DNA of 54,585 bases from assembly GCA_003161255.1 (NCBI GenBank), contig PMOQ01000041.1, positions 1-54,585 on the forward strand, in the 5' to 3' direction. The translations under genes and the position numbers were made by a program. The notes beneath the pieces were generated by a model. That model ran no database searches. It saw nothing but the letters and a program-made list of their open reading frames with translations, and had not been told where the DNA came from. This document shows, in pieces, positions 53,273 through 54,585 of the stretch. How positions within the stretch are numbered: the first letter of the stretch is position 1; each line of letters opens with the position of its first letter. The stretch comes from Acidimicrobiaceae bacterium (lineage in GTDB: Bacteria > Actinomycetota > Acidimicrobiia > Acidimicrobiales > RAAP-2).

Positions 53273-53317
53273 AGCAATCTGACCGAGCCTGCCGGCCAGA
53301 GGGGGCGGTACCGCAGG

Positions 53318-53391
53318 ATGCGGCAGTTCGTGATGGCCGGACTCGTGCTCGGGGGATCTACGCGATCGCCTCGGCCGGCCTCGTCATCACC
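53318..53391 (+). pseudogene. livH: livH remnant (branched-chain amino acid-type ABC permease), frameshifted and truncated
   Basis: From the ATG the frame reads MRQFVMAGLVLGG, and after a single-base shift in the G-run at 53351-53355 it goes on as IYAIASAGLVIT. Together this is the typical start of LivH permeases (AGLVLGGIYAIASAGLVIT). Beyond 53391 similarity stops abruptly. About 25 codons remain of about 290. The rest of the spacer to 53602 holds no recognisable gene; it is lower in GC and seems to begin a different segment. Confidence 0.75.
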
Positions 53392-53602
53392 ACTCCTTGT
53401 CGGGAATGCGAGCGGCCGGGCACCAAGCCCGCTGAGCGTGGTGATTGGGCACCTCGCACTGGGAACATCGCGACCCTCTGGTGATGGCGCGGCATGTCAT
53501 GAAGTACCCAACTGTCAACCATTCTGCACCACTTTGATTTGCAGCGCAGGGACTGACCGTGGACAATATGCTTCGCCATTTGCTGGACTCAGGGAGTACT
53601 CG

Positions 53603-54292
53603 TTGCGGAAGATGTTCGTCGTGGCCACAGTGGTATTGGGGTTGTTGACGTTCGGGGTGGCGGCCATTGGGGGGAAAATCCCCAAGGCCGGTGCCACAAC
53701 ACATCCTGTCAAGACCGCCTTCTGCGCCGCCAATGACTCGATCGACAAGGCCGGTGCGAACGTCACCTCCGCCTCAGGCTTCCTGGCCGTGCTGAAGGCG
53801 AAGCGCGCCGCGCTCGCAGCGATGAAGAAGGATGCCCCAACCGGCAAGATCGGCAGGGACGTTCGGGCGCTTGTTAAGGCCGCTTTAGCTGCCATCGCCA
53901 AAAGAAACCCCAACCTCCTGAACAACCCCTCGCTCGGCGGCGGGGCCATAGATACGTACTGCGGGGTTGACGGGAACGGCAATCCGCTTCCGGCATATTT
54001 CGCTGCAGGCAAAGGAAGCCCCTTTTGCTCGGTTTCGAGCGCCATTAACGCGGGTACACAAAACGCCACCGACGCAGCCGGGGTACTCGCCTTCCTCGCA
54101 GGCCACCAGAGCCTCATCACCCAGTACGCGTCCTACGTGCCGAGTTTGCCTACCTCGATCCAAAGCGATGCCCAGACCCTGGTGACTTCGGCACAATCCG
54201 CCATCTCGACCAACAATTCCAATCTGCTCGGAACCCAAACGGTTTCCCAAGACAGCATGGCTGTACAGCTCTACTGCGGACAGAACCAATAA
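53603..54292 (+). CDS. secreted protein of two Cys-bounded repeats (unknown)
   Basis: A 229-residue protein beginning with a signal peptide (basic MRK, then a hydrophobic stretch to about residue 22, likely cleaved near 31). The mature part is two repeats of about 85 residues: Cys41 to Cys120 and Cys142 to Cys225, each beginning with FC and ending with YCG, with a shared pattern AGxLAxL, D-x3-LV-x2-A and N-x-NLL. Each repeat is probably a helical unit closed by one disulfide. TTG is used as start because AGGGAG lies 6 bases before it; ATG at 53612 is next. No known family recognised. Confidence 0.8.
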   Translation: MRKMFVVATVVLGLLTFGVAAIGGKIPKAGATTHPVKTAFCAANDSIDKAGANVTSASGFLAVLKAKRAALAAMKKDAPTGKIGRDVRALVKAALAAIAKRNPNLLNNPSLGGGAIDTYCGVDGNGNPLPAYFAAGKGSPFCSVSSAINAGTQNATDAAGVLAFLAGHQSLITQYASYVPSLPTSIQSDAQTLVTSAQSAISTNNSNLLGTQTVSQDSMAVQLYCGQNQ

Positions 54293-54345
54293 GTCGGCAG
54301 TTCTGTTTCCCTTGACGAACCCATAGCGCCAGTCGGACGCATCCA

Positions 54346-54585
54346 ATGGCTATGCCACCACCACCTGTCAGACGACCGCCCGCGCGTCAACGTCGTCCAC
54401 GCCGACGCCTGTGGCTTGCCCTCGGTGTTGCCATTCTGCTCGTCGGAGCCATTGCAGGCATCATCGCGGCCACGTCGACGACGAAGACGCCCGCATCACT
54501 GACAACCAGCTCCTCAAGTACCACGACGTTATCCACTACGCCACCCTCTAAAGCACCGACCGCCACCACGACAACGATCCGGCCA
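54346..54585 (+). CDS. membrane-anchored Ser/Thr/Pro-rich protein, cut by the window end
   Basis: Eighty codons without a stop from the ATG at 54346 to the last base. An Arg/Pro-rich cytoplasmic arm (residues 5-22) is followed by one membrane segment (about 23-43, LWLALGVAILLVGAIAGII) and then a tail of almost only Thr, Ser, Pro, Ala and Lys, as in extracellular linkers. The C-terminal domain is outside the window. It follows the secreted repeat protein by 53 bases, so the two may be one transcript. Confidence 0.65.
   Translation, partial: MAMPPPPVRRPPARQRRPRRRLWLALGVAILLVGAIAGIIAATSTTKTPASLTTSSSSTTTLSTTPPSKAPTATTTTIRP

Noticed and set aside
1-54585. CRISPR arrays, tRNA or rRNA genes
   Set aside because: No regularly spaced repeats and no tRNA- or rRNA-like stretches were found on either strand by eye; a covariance search could still find a small RNA.

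Overview
The window is GC-rich actinobacterial DNA packed with catabolic acyl-CoA genes. The families point to an actinomycete-type heterotroph, possibly of the Acidimicrobiia: F420-type luciferase-like oxidoreductases, a soluble P450 with a small 3Fe-4S-type ferredoxin, FadE-like acyl-CoA dehydrogenase pairs, DUF35/lipid-transfer thiolases and many TetR/GntR regulators. No rRNA, tRNA, CRISPR or complete insertion sequence was seen. I count 51 intact protein genes, one gene cut by the window end and one short pseudogene remnant.

Layout. 0.1-6 kb: an amidohydrolase, a tightly coupled three-gene minus-strand operon (AhpD-like, zinc alcohol dehydrogenase, VOC protein), an amine-dehydrogenase-like oxidoreductase and a P450. 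6.1-13.5 kb: one plus-strand operon of two acyl-CoA ligases, a family III CoA-transferase, a paired acyl-CoA dehydrogenase and an enoyl-CoA hydratase. 13.5-17.7 kb: a GntR regulator facing a flavin monooxygenase / CoA-transferase / CitE-like lyase operon. 17.8-24.8 kb: a Rieske oxygenase with a 111-residue companion, a KshB-like reductase, an aldehyde dehydrogenase, a second acyl-CoA dehydrogenase pair and a SnoaL-like protein. 25-30.5 kb: TetR, F420-type oxidoreductase, TauD-like dioxygenase, amidohydrolase, ferredoxin, kinase-like protein. 30.6-39.3 kb: a long minus-strand array (thiolase + DUF35, PPOX, hotdog, SDR, CoA-transferase, quinone oxidoreductase, APH-like kinase overlapping an acyl-CoA dehydrogenase) facing a TetR gene. 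40-53 kb: hydratase, SDR, thioesterase II, a second aldehyde dehydrogenase, a second copy of the first amidohydrolase, a third acyl-CoA dehydrogenase pair, TetR, a DUF35-thiolase fusion, another amidohydrolase and a hydratase. From about 53.4 kb the character changes: a frameshifted livH fragment, then a secreted two-repeat protein and the start of a Ser/Thr-rich membrane protein.

Taken together the genes can hydroxylate a ring or alkyl substrate (P450, Rieske, flavin monooxygenases), load acids on CoA (ligases, CoA-transferases), desaturate and hydrate (three FadE-type pairs, several hydratases), cleave by retro-aldol or thiolysis (DUF35/thiolase, CitE-like) and release or oxidise products (thioesterases, aldehyde dehydrogenases). 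This resembles steroid side-chain and ring catabolism, or that of another alicyclic or terpenoid compound, but the substrate cannot be read from sequence.

The most notable unexplained signal is an 18-bp palindrome, consensus GACATCGACGTCGATGTC, at six non-coding positions between 32.2 and 53.3 kb. Five lie in promoter regions of catabolic genes and the sixth lies before the livH remnant. It looks like the operator of a local regulon, possibly bound by the TetR protein at 48.2-49.0 kb.
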